From NCBI RefSeq assembly GCF_014805625.2, contig NW_023998415.1:22591071-22655070 (forward strand): a stretch of 64,000 nucleotides of DNA, given 5' to 3'. This document shows, piece after piece, positions 51,991 to 64,000 of this stretch. Under the pieces are notes generated by a model. It was given only the letters and a program-made list of their open reading frames with translations, was not told where the DNA came from and did no database searches. Position numbers and translations under genes: made by a program. Source of the DNA: Glossina fuscipes (taxonomy: Eukaryota; Arthropoda; Insecta; Diptera; Glossinidae). Position 1 is the stretch's first letter; every line of letters starts with the position of its first letter.

Positions 51991-52140
51991 AAAATTTTTT
52001 TAAAACTCCATTTTTAAATTTTTTTTTTTTTTTTTTTTGTTTTCTTTTTATTTTACTTTGTTTTGTTTTATTTATATGCCTGCTACCGAAGCGAAGTAGC
52101 AAATTAATTTAGTCGTTTGTCTCATAGCTTGTAGAGTATA
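49746..52140. other. non-coding sequence, locally GC-richer at 49980-50240
   Basis: The 49980-50240 stretch is richer in G+C and holds 'ctatttc/attcct' repeats and GC-rich words such as 'gcgctggccgctacggcc'. It may be a decayed insertion but matches nothing I know. Poly-T runs lie at 51373-51401, 51623-51640, 51961-51986 and 52019-52038. No gene recognised. Confidence 0.5.
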
Positions 52141-52192
52141 CGAAAGTAAAATACAACTTATGCCCCTCGTCTATTAAATTCCACAGAGCGAG

Positions 52193-52225
52193 TATAAAAA
52201 GGCGTGCGAAACGACAGTTTTAGTT
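52193..52225 (+). promoter_or_regulatory. core promoter-like TATA box plus initiator
   Basis: TATAAAAA at 52193-52200 in 'agtataaaaaggcg' is followed by ttagtt, with its A at 52222, 29 bp from the start of the TATA box. That spacing is normal for a fly TATA/initiator pair. The following 100 bp (agttgccagcacacatccg, then AT-rich) contains aataa words near 52290 but no clear open frame. It may be an LTR or transposon promoter, or the promoter of an unrecognised transcript. Confidence 0.3.
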
Positions 52226-52575
52226 GCCAGCACACATCCGTTTTTTAGTTTAGTCATAGAATTAATTTTGTTGATTTAAATAATCTATAATAATAAAAAG
52301 TTTGTTTTTGAATAGCAAAAACTTCAAAATAGCTAATGGGAGTAATTAAGAGCGTAATGGCACATATTAATTTAAAATAAATATTTGATCATATTTTACA
52401 TTAATAAAATTATCAGAGTTCATTTTGTCGCCGCCAGTGTAAACCTGAACGCTTTCAATATAGTTACACCGACGCTTGAACCAGGTATCGTTCCTAGTTG
52501 TATTAGAGAGTTCTCTTTGACGCTTTCAAAAACTTAAAAGTCCCTTCTTTGAAGTAGCACGGATCGTTTACTTCA

Positions 52576-52711
52576 TATGACAATACGTTAGTAGTCCAAT
52601 GATATGTGGAAATTAGTTCCACCGGAACTCGGATTTTCGAGCATTTTTTCCAAATTTCTTATCTATCATAACCGTTGAAGGCCGACCAGAACATGGCAAT
52701 TTAACTGCCAC
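52576..52711 (-). mobile_element. possible Tc1/mariner transposase linker fragment
   Basis: The minus strand reads VAVKLPCSGRPSTVMIDKKF, followed by more residues to a stop near 52613. The LPxSGRPST core recalls the linker between DNA-binding helices of Tc1-like transposases (typically LPRSGRP). Nothing else of the element could be aligned, so the call rests on one short motif. Confidence 0.3.
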
Positions 52712-53759
52712 TTATCGAGTATCTCTGAGTGCTTTCTATCATTTACATGGCTGTGTTTTCGAGACGCGTAAAATGGTGCAAGTTTTTCCTAACATTTTCA
52801 ACGACGCAATGCCATAAATCTCTTCAAAACGCGAAACTTGAGAGATCTCTATTGTTAATACATTTCGTACAGTGTCAAAATCACAGGGCAGCCGCAAGTA
52901 TGGATATCAAGTTTGAAAGTTTCAATACGTCAAGTGACAGTCTGCTTTCAATTTTCTCTCTCTCTCTCTCTCTCTCTTACTCTTTGCAAATCTCACCTGA
53001 AAAGTAGACAGATTGACGGAACCTATGACTAAAATATAGCGCCAAAGATCCGATATTGTGCTATTGTCTATTACATATTTCGCTGAGATCAGGGATAAGA
53101 TATCAAGAGCCAGTCGTATATTGTATAATGCGTACGGTGTTCTCTATATTTCAATGGGGACTTGAGAAAAAGAAAAGCAGTAAACTACGATAACATAACT
53201 CGCGTATTACAAGTAAAAATATCATAACTAAAGTTTAATTCAACTCAACCTTGTGCAAAGTAAATGAAATAAAGTGAAAAATATGAATAGTAAATAATCA
53301 ATGGCTTTGATATGCTTGCATGCATGGCTACGTATGAAGAGTTATGATTACCATGTTATTTTTTGATCAAGCAGAACTTAATCCCTTCGTCTTTTTGCTT
53401 TGCTATCATCTTAAAACTTATCAATGCCAACTTTAGATTAAATAGTTTTACGCTTTTTTTTTTTTTTGAAATTCAAAAGCACATAAAACCCTTATATCTA
53501 AAGTCAACTATTCTCTGTTTATTTATTTAACTAATAGAGAGATTTTTCTGCTTTAAATAACTAAATAACAGAAAAATGAAAGAAAAGATGAAACCGAAGC
53601 GTAAGAGAGAAAACGAATAACTAAACCAAAAAAAAGAAAAAGAAAAAGAAGAAGAAGAAAAAATCCATTTCACATTATTACAATAGTTAAAATCTTTTAG
53701 ATAAATTTGTCATTTAAAAGCTAAGTTGTCTGCTAGTTGTATGCGTTCACGTGCTAGTG

Positions 53760-53790
<31 letters not shown>

Positions 53791-55423
53791 TTTTATTTTG
53801 AAATTCTCCAGAGTAACGTTTTTCTATGTAGTGCTACTGTCTCTATGAAATCTCAAAAAAAAAAAAAAAAAAAAAAAACACAAGCATCCACTGCGGAAAA
53901 AAAGAGAAAACTTCATTCATTCTGCTTAAATGTAACTGCCATGCTTTGGTTTTGAATTTTATTTATTTAGTAACGGTTTTCACTAAGTAAATAAACGCAA
54001 AAGCATAAAGAAGGAATTGTGTATGGCGGTTGGGAAGAAACTTTATAGATACAAACAATATATTTTATAGCATATTCATCGTGCACATACGTACATGTCA
54101 TGCAGCACAGAGTATTTTGTGGCTGTAAACTGAAGTATTTAGAGTTTGCGGTTTTAGTTAGTTATATATAGACGCACTCACTCACAAACAAACTCCTATG
54201 TATACTGTTTTGTTTTATTTACTTATGAAGCACAAAGACTCTTGCTTGATACAAATAAGTGTTTAAAGACAAACGCATTATAAGGAAAACGAAATAAAAC
54301 AAAAATGGAAAAGCGCGTATAAATTATGAAAAATTGATAAGTAATCTCCAGATTTAAAGTGGAAGGGAAAAAAAAGTCGCTTTTGTCCATGCCATCTTCT
54401 TTCTCTTTCACATACTTCACGCGAGATTTAAAGATATTTTCAAATATATTTTCATTCATGGAAAGCATATGCACGCTAAAATGCGTTGATTACGTATTCT
54501 ACCAATATTTCACATTCTAGGCAAAAAAACACGAGATATTTGCATACAGATACCCACAGTTTACAATAACTATTATCGGGACAGTGTTCCGGATATCCTC
54601 CCTCTCTCTCTTATTTTTTTTTATTTTTTTTATTTTTCAAGAAGCCACTTTTTTAAGCAATTTTTTTTTTAATTACTGTCATGCAGGTCCAACTTATGTA
54701 CAAAATACCAGCTTTGCTTTTGTTGATTCCTTTATAATCAATACTTGTTTATCATTCATTATTCGAAACGAAGAAAAAAATGCAAATACTATCGAAAATT
54801 GAAATAATAACCATTTGCGAGTAAATTTGCATTGACATTTTGCGTGATTGATTTTCTGGGCGCTGACAGCATATTATTACCTTTTAATTGTTGTTAGTGC
54901 GATTGTTCGAATAATAATTTATTATACAGCGCCCAAAATATGTGTGATGTATAAATAATTAACATTCTGTAATGTATATATAAAAGACAACAATTTAAGA
55001 AATATAACATTTATGAATGCATAGAATACAATTTCAAGATTGATCTGTAAATTTCAATTGAGAGCACGTACACCAATACGTACAGATACTTACTTGTACA
55101 GCCATAACAATTCGAACGACATTCACATCAAACTTTAAGCTGATCCTTGGTAGTGAGGAGCTCCTCTAACTTAGAAAATGAACCAAACACCAATTTATTT
55201 TTGACGAAAGGAAAGAACACTCTTCGAAAAAATTACGTTTTAGAAATTTTAAAATGATATTCGCCCAAATCTTTGTAATGAACTGGCTAATGTAATTTTA
55301 AAACACATACTGACGTAGCGAAGCTCGATGTGTAGTTTAATTAAGCGCGTAAGTCCAAGATTTTTGGTTTTCATATGAAATGAGTCTCGGCTTGGCGAGA
55401 ACTGTGTGCCAAAAGCGCGATCC

Positions 55424-55627
55424 TTAGTTCCGGCAACACTTAGCCCCTAACAATCGGAAGAGGAGACATAACGACTTGCCAGCTCCGACGGGAATATCAA
55501 CTATGTCGACTTTGCGAGCAAATTTAACATCTTCAAATAGAGATAAAAGAATTGCATTAGTGTTCCCTTGCTTGCTTGCATTTTTGAAACGCTTCTGCGA
55601 ATCCATAAGTTCAAATGCAAGTTTCAC
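55424..55627 (-). pseudogene. open frame with P-loop-like word, unidentified
   Basis: A 67-codon frame containing VDIPVGAGKSLCLLFRLL. The GAGKS word resembles a Walker A motif after a beta strand. The local base composition is less AT-rich than the surroundings and the protein looks less random than other frames. There is no second nucleotide-binding motif and the frame is far shorter than any ATPase, so at best it is a decayed fragment. Chance is possible. Confidence 0.15.
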
Positions 55628-55851
55628 GTAATCATTTGTAATGTTTTAAAATTGAGCCTCATTCCCATGCGTGGGCAAGAATCGACAAAGATTCATAATC
55701 GTTTGAGATTTTCTACAGAACATTAGTATCTACAACTCTCATTTCTTGCCCAGAACGTGATGCAATATATGAAAACTGCAAAACTCGCAAAGCTATAGCT
55801 TAATTTTTGGAGAATTGTAATCGCGAAACGAGTGTGATTATTTTATTATAT

Positions 55852-55877
55852 GAGGGAGGGAGGGAGGGAGGGAGGGA
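55852..55877. repeat. (GGGA)n microsatellite
   Basis: Six GGGA units. This is an unusually G-rich strand in an AT-rich window and is capable in principle of G-quadruplex formation, having more than four G-triplets. Confidence 0.95.
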
Positions 55878-57215
55878 TGTCAATCGGAGATGTGGTTTTG
55901 TTTAAAAAATCTTTACTCCGCAAATAACTTCCAGTTTGTGCATTTCTTAGTAACCACGTGCAAAGAACTGGGGAATATACCTCCACCCAACAAAACCCCA
56001 TAGTCTAACATGAACCCCCGCTTAAAAATTGCTGTAGCCAAAAGATGCAATTGTAAATTCATTGGACTCTGCACTTGCCGACGTAAGCACAAAAGGTGCA
56101 AAGTTGCAAAGGTGCAAGGGTGATTTTCACAAATTCATAAATAATCAAGTGACAAGTTTTTCGCTTATTGTTGATACGATTGTCAGCAAGTCATGCCTGT
56201 GGTAAGAGCATGTACGTTAAATTTCTGCTTTCTATATGCAATAAACAAGAGACGTTTATGCGGTCGAAATGGTGATAAACCCCTTTATGAAATTCTTGTT
56301 ATAACGTGTACTTATTATCATTTTGAACAGATTAAAAATGAAATATGCAATAAAAAAAATTACAAAAAATAAATTCCAGTATCATTACCCTAGTTTCAAA
56401 AAATGTGTAGACAAGTATCCAAGAAAGGCTGAGCAAAATTCATTACTTATAACTTAGTTATGGATAAGATCGCGACGTATTTTTCTACATAATATGTATT
56501 ACAAGCGTATGGCAATTTCAATATGTTCTCTACACTTAAAATACACAACATTTTGAAATAAATAAAAATTAAATGCAATAATAAGAAGCGTCAATTGCAG
56601 TTATAAGTCATTATTAAAAGTAAAATTTACAAGTATCTAATTAAATAAAGTATCGACAGACTCTTGTTTGCTTAGTCGAATCAATGATTACATCTTTATA
56701 TAAACGACTTAACTATGCTATCGTACAGTTGATCAACGATTCATTCATAATATAAAAAAAACATTATAAACTTAGATTTAAATAAATAAATAAATAAATA
56801 TATAATAAAACATTTCAATTATTATTCATAAGTATAAAAAACATATGTATGCACGTGCATGCTTGTTTATGAAAACAGATTTCAATCTAAAACAACTAGA
56901 TGTGTGTTTCTCAATTAATAAATTATTTAGTGCCATTTAAGCAGATTTTTATTTATTTAGAATCATACAGTCTCTGCTTGTACGCGTTTGCTGCATATGT
57001 TAGTAAAAATGTCGGCTGTAAATACAAATTACTTTTTATATGCATAGATTAGTTGATAGAAAAAAAAAAAATAAATAAATAAATAAATAAAAATTTACAT
57101 AAAAACTAACCGCAGCAGTTATAGATAAGGTAAAAAAAAAAGAAATAGGAAAAAAAAAAAAAATTAAATAAATTATTCATAAGGTCGGTTGGTCATTCAA
57201 AATGTAATAAAAACC

Positions 57216-57300
57216 AACAAGAAACTCATATTCATTTCAGGGCGAATTTCGAATACCCATCAGCTTTATAAATTTTATTCACCTGTATCCAAACGGCAGC
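57216..57300 (+). repeat. fragment of dispersed repeat related to 47969
   Basis: 'caacaagaaactcatattca' followed by CAGGGCGAATTTCGAATACCCATCAG matches the layout 'aagtaagaaa.t.atattc, then ggccgaatctt..ata.ccatc' at 27070 and 47969. Only the first part is recognisable. Confidence 0.4.
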
Positions 57301-57854
57301 TGGTTTCTCTTTAAAGTAACGTATACGCCCCATGCACTTCATATATTCTATAATATAAAATATATATAAACACATTAAGCGCGCAAAGTCATATGTGTGT
57401 TTGTACATGAACAGAAATGTGTACTTTTGCACCGGAAATCATTTCAGTAAAAGGTTATGCTTTTTACACTCATTCACATTTTACATATATTTTCATAGCA
57501 GTCGTATGTACGTATCTTCATATCTTCACTATTGCATTAATTGCATGCATTAACCATACAATTTATTAGAAAACATGTGCAATAATTGAACTTTGGCTCT
57601 AATATAAATTTAGTATCCTTTAACTCGTCGTTTCTTCTTTCGTTCTTCTTTTTTTTATTTTTTATTTTTTTTGATATTCAATTCATTCAAATTTACTTTT
57701 ACACATATATAATTAAAACATTAAGCAGCTATTTCGCCTACCAATAGTACAAGAGTAGCGCTTTTATAAAGCACACAATCTTAATTATTACATTTCAATA
57801 TATAATATATGTAAGCATATCTGAGTTATTTATGCGTGTACCCGTTTACCATTT

Positions 57855-57896
<42 letters not shown>

Positions 57897-58162
57897 CATA
57901 TTTACCTGTTTACTTGTTAATAATTAAATTACAGTTTCCGCAGCACTCACTACTCATTGCACGTTGTATGGAACCTTTAACGTACGCATTCTCCTTTTAA
58001 CATATACAGTTTGTACGGGTGTGTACATTGACTGATGTGTATATTTTCTGGCATTTATCTATCTGTACACAAGCTATATTGAAACGCGTGGGCCATATCC
58101 TTTGACGCACTTAAGCATATGTATTTTATTACCTCAAGATGTTGGCTAGATAAGACGAAAGG

Positions 58163-58163
58163 C

Positions 58164-58206
<43 letters not shown>

Positions 58207-58219
58207 CAGAGAGAGAGAG
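58163..58219. repeat. (GA)n microsatellite
   Basis: About 25 GA units with CA interruptions at 58201 and 58207. The minus-strand frame across it reads as SLSLSL. Confidence 0.95.
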
Positions 58220-58994
58220 GGAACACTTCAAAGTTATACGTAAACCAATAGCATCGACCGCTCTCTTTATTGCATTTATGTAAAAATTTTTAAAAAACAT
58301 TTTTTCATGGACTTTGAAAAAAACAAAAAAAAAAAACAAAAACCGCACAACCTTTTGAAAAAGTAAAAACCATATATGTTGTTGTCATCATCATATAATT
58401 AACATCGCGATAATAACAAATTAATTAAACCGTTCGAGTGTTTATTACAATACAATAACAACAAAAATAACATAGTAAAAAAGAATATAAGTATATAGTA
58501 AATATTCCAGATCAAACAAAAAGAGTCACATAATTAAATTGCGTTATTAATAGATATCTGCAAAGTTTTTTTTAATTTACTTTGTTTGCTTAATTACAAT
58601 TACAGAAGACCACAGAGGCAATTATTTGATCTGTTGCAAAAAGTTTTAATAAAACTTCTGGAAATGATTCTCTTAGATAACGAAATCACTGACAGTTTGG
58701 ATATTATTATATATTTGTATATACGCATATTGTATATATGCATATTCCAATGAGTTTTTACTTATTTATTTTATTACACATGTATATGTTATCCTCGAGC
58801 CACAATTTATATTTATTTACTCATTTCATATGCAACTTTGACAAATATCCTCCAAGGGTGCCATTAAAATTATTAATCACTATAAGACTCTGAGTCAATT
58901 AATTCATTTTGATTTCACTAAAAGTGTCGTAAGAAAACTTCCTTGATGGATTGATTCAACGATATATCACTGTTTAATAAATATATACATATTG

Positions 58995-58999
<5 letters not shown>

Positions 59000-59051
<52 letters not shown>
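59000..59051. repeat. (TA)n microsatellite
   Basis: About 25 TA units with one G interruption near 59040. Confidence 0.95.
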
Positions 59052-59208
59052 GTTGCTTTCTTTTCTAACCACCAACGTGAGATAGAGTTGTAATCGATTG
59101 ATTCTTTTCTACAATGCGCTTTAGAAAGGTTAGCAAATAGATACAATCTTGACCGGGGTCGAGATCTTAGTCCAGTTAGCCATATTCCTCTGCCCAACCA
59201 TCCGTTTA

Positions 59209-59243
59209 AGCGTGGCGAAGTTGTGCGTGGCGAAGTTCTGCGT
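59209..59243. repeat. 15-bp tandem duplication
   Basis: Two adjacent copies of cgtggcgaagttNtg (first with g, second with c at the variable base), then a partial third 'cgtgcc'. They lie in a locally GC-richer patch (59145-59265). Confidence 0.7.
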
Positions 59244-59464
59244 GCCAGCTGTTTCTGTCGCGAATATGAAAATGAAAAGATGGAATCGTGTAAGGAAACT
59301 GTAACATAACTGTTAAAATATTGTTCTTGAAGAGCTTGCTGAAGAGCTTAGTTATTCAAAAATCTTGTAATAAACAAAATAATTTAAAAGATTCGAAGAT
59401 ATGAATTTTTAATATTTTATGATGAAAATTGATTCATATCAATAATTTACCATATTAATTAATT

Positions 59465-59523
59465 GTGCCAAAGTTAGACCACATAGGTCTATTTTGTCGG
59501 CACTCAACCCCGTGTAAGGGGGT
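59465..59523. other. two adjacent short hairpins
   Basis: Hairpin 1 has outer arms gtgcc (59465-59469) and ggcac (59499-59503) and inner arms agacc and ggtct around an acata loop. Hairpin 2 has arms acccc (59507-59511) and ggggt (59519-59523) around a 7-base loop. They could form in RNA or single-stranded DNA. No known RNA family is recognised. Confidence 0.35.
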
Positions 59524-62500
59524 ACCATGAAAAGAGATACATTTTCTGGTATTTTATCACGAACATAAATGAAGGATTGCATTAGCCGAAGTAGTGTGTA
59601 GTATTCACAGTTCGACCCTGACCGATCTTAACATTTTTACTTGTTTTTCCTTGCATTTTTTATCACCCATCTCTCATAGCTGTTATTAACTTCGTGACCT
59701 GGTTTACAATAGTGAACTTATTCTAAGATTTAAAAAACCTTTGCCTGTCTGTCTTCGTAACGTTTTTTCCTATCAGAATGACATAATCATAACTACATAA
59801 AAGTTCAGAACATAAAAATTGTAATTTTAATTGTTTGATGTGTAATTTGTATTCCCCTAGTTTTTGATTTTAATCACAATTTTTCAAGATCTCAAGAATT
59901 CCAAAAGCAAATACAGCTTGATTCCGGGAAGTAATTAGCCTAATCACAAATTTTGAACTGGTCGAGAACTCAAACGGGGTATTTTGCTTTACTACGTTTC
60001 TATAATCGTTAGATACCGAAATGATAAAATTGCTCGCCAAAGTGGAAAAGACAAAAAAGTTGAAAATGGAAAACAAGTGAATAGTTTCATGTATTTTTCA
60101 TTTACCTTATTTACGAATCTGCCAATCGATATTTACATAAATAGCACATGTTCCGCCTTTTTTATATGTATTCAAAAAAACCTACAATGATTAGAGCTTA
60201 GCTGATAAATGTTATATTATGGATACGGATGAAGGTGACTCCACAATTCGTTCTGCCGCGGGTATATCCTATTTTCTTGTACGATTTTAATTTCTTCCTA
60301 TCCGTTACATGAAAACAATTCATCATTGTATGAAAGACAAAGCAACTAACAAATAAGAATTTAAACAATAGTAAACCAGTTTTTTCATCTGGCATATCAT
60401 CTATCAACTACCAAGCACAAATACATACGCATTGAGAATATGTATATTTTTGTTAATATATGCGTATATTTGTATTGTAATGCAAGTTTGACATACGCGC
60501 ATATCATCAACGCATCAAATTATGTACGCATGCATACGTATATATATATATATAGATATATACGCGGTTTGTTTTGATATATAATTTAAACCACGTAAAA
60601 TATTGCATTTCACTTAACAGAAAGCAATAAAAAAATTGCCAAGATGGCAAAACTCGAATACTGAGCACTTACTACTACTTACTACTCAAGTAAAAAATTT
60701 AAATATATTTTCTACTTAATTATCTATAACCACATCGGAGACAGATAGTTTACACTCATAGCATGGAGCGACATTTTTGAATATGTTTAGTAATAAAACT
60801 TTTATTTAACAAATAATCAAATTCTTGGCGAACCGTTAGCGTTCAAAAATTTTTAATAGATCAGTGCTAGTTTCATGCTAGTTCTTCTTTAAGCGATAGT
60901 AAATTTTTTTAATGTTCTTTTTTTTCTTATTTTTTGCTGTTGTTTCTTGTTTTAACTTCAGATTTGCCTATCTGAACCAAAAGCAAAAAAAAAATGGATC
61001 GACATGACTAAAACGACTATTTACTTCGTACTGATCAAGCATATAAGTTAAATAAATGTCCAAAGCACATATTTTGATTTCAAATCCACACAAAATGATA
61101 AACTTGGTAAGAGCAAGCCATAAATTCTGTTATGAATATAAAATATGTTAAAAGCATAAGCAACACATCCATACAGCCGCGCAAGCTTTGTTAGAAACAA
61201 GCAGCACTTAGCTGCACAGCACTGAAAGAAAACAGAGGGGAATAAAAATCGAGTTGAATCAGACTTTTAAATACTCAACACTAACTTGTTATATATACCG
61301 CGTATATATTTGTGCGTATGTGCGTTTGTGCGACTGCAATATAAAATTTAATATCATTTACTTAATTACAATTTAATATCATGCATTGATTTCGAAAATT
61401 TAGAATCACTTGAAAAGTGATGACACAAACCTTCAACCATATTCTTGAATTATTTGTTTTTCTTATATATAATATATATATATTTATTTATATGTGGTTG
61501 ATTTGTTCGTTCGATATTTACGCTGAAACTTTAATCAAAAAAACTTTCAAACAGAGTTTTTAATACTCTACGATTTTAGATTACATATGTTTTCTTGAAG
61601 GCAGTTTTGAGCATACTATCTAGTCAAGATGAGCACACCGATATTCATATCTAAATCAATTCGATCGATATTCACTTTAATACGATAAATGTGCATATAT
61701 TATTATACGTATACATTATTCGAAATCTCCGATGCGCATTTGAATGCGTTGAAAATATTTGACGAATTTAATATGTTGTCTCTCGAGGCTGTAACAAAGA
61801 AGTTGAGAGAATTTTTACATTTATGCTTTTACGCAACATCAATTTTATATTGCATGATAAAGAGCATCGTGAAGATTTCTCGGAAATACCTTGTGAAAGA
61901 GTAGTGAGTATGTAGTAGTAGTCGTAGATAAACACAAACACATCGACATAATGCATTATAGCTAACATCATTTCCATCATATATCATTGCTCGTTTTTTT
62001 TTTTTTTTTTTTTTTTAATAAAAAAAAATATATTCTAAAAAAATTTAAGACGAAGCATAAGTAAAACATTTTGAATATGTGTTGCGGGGCATAACCACAT
62101 TTATTCTCATACATATATAATATTATTATATCAATGTATAAGTGAATGCTTGCATATATAAATAGTATACGCTTGCATAAGCTATATGTAGTGGCTTTCA
62201 ACATCCATTGTTGGTACATTTCTTTAAAGTGTTCTGCTCGCCATCGAAGAGCACAACAACTTTCTTCGTCTTCGTAATATATGTAAATAATCGTTGGAGA
62301 TGTGACAAAGTTTATATAATTCGGATAAGCCGAAGATAACAATAACAAATATTTCTCACCTCCTTGTTGATTTAAAAAATGGGACGAGAGTCGCAACTTA
62401 TGGAATTAGTGTCGCAGCTGCAATAGTGCACTAGAGATCAATACAGAGCATTGACAGAACTATTCTCTACATAATACTGCACTTATAAATATGGTTATAT

Positions 62501-63943
62501 ATATGTGAAGGTAATGTTGTTGTTGTTGTTCTTTTCCTTTTATTTGCTCAGGGTTATAGTAGTAAGATTATTTGTAGTCAGCTGACTTCTAAGTTACGCG
62601 TTCACACTGCTAAGAATCTTAAAAAGCATGAAGTCAAACTACTTGAATAGTTTCTTAACGCTTAAGACGTCATATCGAAAATTTTAGAGTAGAAAACTTT
62701 TCGAAATTGACAAATTTTAAAGGCTAGCTTGATTGAATGGCATCTTTGCCAGCTCCAAATCACTTTCCATGACTAGCTCTGCCCAGTGATCAAAAGAACG
62801 ATTTTTAGAAAACCTACCCGAAATAAATATCGATTTTTTCTATACAAAAATATATGTGTGTGAGAAATTACGATATTATATATACTTCTATTATCTTTTA
62901 TGATTTTCGTACATTCTCTACGAGTTCAATATTTCTGTGATTCCGTTTTCAAGTCTTCTACGCTTTCCACTAATTTTTATATTTTCAATGAGTAAGCTAA
63001 AGTAACGAAATGCAGCGAGAGTATGTATTAAAAGGAGAATTTTTAACCGCTTACCCTAGACGAAATTCACGTTAACGCAACTTGTATATCGTTTTTACTT
63101 TATTGTATGTTTGCTTCTCTATACGACATTTTACAGCCTTTTCAGTAATTTTTGCTAAACTTTCTAAACAATTATTGTTCGTGCTTTTTTTTTTTTTTCT
63201 TTTTCTTTATTTAAATGGCAGAGATTACAAAAATTGGAAGAATATTGATATCAAATTCAATACCACTCACGCAAGTGTATTAACTTTTACGATGTCAGCA
63301 TCAGAGACATAGTGTCGAAAAAAAAAAAACACGCGCTTACATATATCGAGCACAATGACAAGAGAAAAGCGAAAAACTGCTTTACAATGAGAAATTATGA
63401 ACGATTGAATTGTAATTGAGTTTATAACACATAAAACCTCGCAAAATAGTCTCTCGAACTCTATAAACACATAAACGTATATTCATACATAAATATATAT
63501 ATTACTATATATACACAATCGCACTTATATAATCTAAATAAGTCTCTTACACATTAGTTAAAAAAAAACTATGGTTGAGTTTGTTCGTCTGTCGGAATGA
63601 TTACAAGAATGATAATAAAAGCAAAAGAAGAAGAAGAAAACAGAACAAACAGGGACAAAAGAGATAAAAGTGAAGTTTTTGGCAAACATTCGAAATTATT
63701 TCATGATAACTTGCCAATATGGGCAAAAAACCATTAAAAAAAAAATGAAAATAGAAGCAGAAAAAATAAATGGAAAAAAGCAGATGAAAATCATATAATA
63801 ATATGTAATAACAATATCGATAAGTTGTTATCTATGTACGTACTTAAATATCAACATATAATCAGCACGAGATAAATATCTTGAAATAATTGTACAAAAT
63901 TGTCGAAATGATAATGACCGAAAAGATAAATTACTGAAATAAA

Positions 63944-63987
<44 letters not shown>

Positions 63988-64000
63988 TTATCGTTTTTCC

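Larger units (their letters stand above)
52226..57215. other. AT-rich non-coding sequence
   Basis: Apart from the Tc1-like fragment it holds (TC)n at 52954-52977, (TG)n at 53765-53791, poly-A at 53855-53878, an AAGA-rich purine tract at 53630-53662 and the GGGA array at 55852-55877. No confident gene. Confidence 0.55.
57301..64000. other. AT-rich non-coding sequence with microsatellites
   Basis: No gene recognised. Besides separately listed repeats it contains (TA)n at 57862-57890, 60539-60554 and 63948-63979, poly-T at 61994-62016 and 63186-63198, and GTT repeats at 62514-62530. The 139-codon minus frame at 61977-62396 ends in a lysine homopolymer and has no motif. Confidence 0.6.

Noticed and set aside
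61977..62396. 139-codon minus-strand frame
   Set aside because: Ends in translated poly-T/poly-A and shows no domain; composition matches surrounding non-coding DNA.
1..64000. CRISPR array, bacterial operons or phage genes
   Set aside because: There are no spaced identical repeats, no ribosome-binding sites before long frames and no prokaryotic coding density.

Overview
The window looks like non-coding chromosomal DNA of a fly (Diptera). It is AT-rich and full of homopolymer runs and (TA)n, (CA)n and (GA)n microsatellites. It also carries decayed transposable elements of insect type. The three 'TCGGCC...ATCTT.ATA.CC' repeat pieces and the 'ACGGACA..CTTA' modules resemble, from memory, dispersed repeats of schizophoran or calyptrate flies (muscoids, tsetse). 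That placement is an impression, not a search result. A 100-N scaffold gap sits inside a poly-T run at 3729-3828.

I could not establish one intact host gene. Almost every long open frame is a translated simple repeat or AT-rich noise. The best candidates for host or unknown coding are weak. The first is a same-frame block at 1286-1741 with three internal stops and good splice-like signals. Others are short open segments near 7.7-8.25 kb (minus), 33.2-33.4 kb (plus), 34.4-34.6 kb (plus) and 55.4-55.6 kb (minus). The window could lie in a very large intron or between genes.

Layout: 0-5 kb simple repeats, the weak coding-like block, the gap and a GAACT pentanucleotide array. 5.55-6.34 kb is the 3' part of a non-LTR reverse transcriptase. 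9.37-9.56 kb and 20.17-20.36 kb are two copies of a tRNA-derived SINE with an (AAT)n tail, the second with a clear 10-bp target-site duplication. 18.6-19.9 kb is a second, unrelated non-LTR element of the I/jockey type. 29.69-30.13 kb is a short mariner derivative with both ends and TA duplications. 38.2-38.35 kb holds a TATA box, initiator and polyadenylation signal in LTR-like order. 42.72-43.44 kb and 49.13-49.75 kb are two dead copies of one mariner transposase family. 47.97-48.54 kb is a two-module dispersed repeat, with relatives near 27.1 and 57.2 kb. 52.19-52.22 kb is a core-promoter-like site followed by a possible Tc1-like fragment. The rest is unique-looking AT-rich DNA and microsatellites.

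There is no operon, pathway or defence system here. The biology is sequential colonisation by at least five transposon families that have since decayed. No previously undescribed system is convincingly present. The most useful leads are the SINE family, the 445-bp mariner derivative, and the regulatory-looking sites at 38.2 and 52.2 kb.
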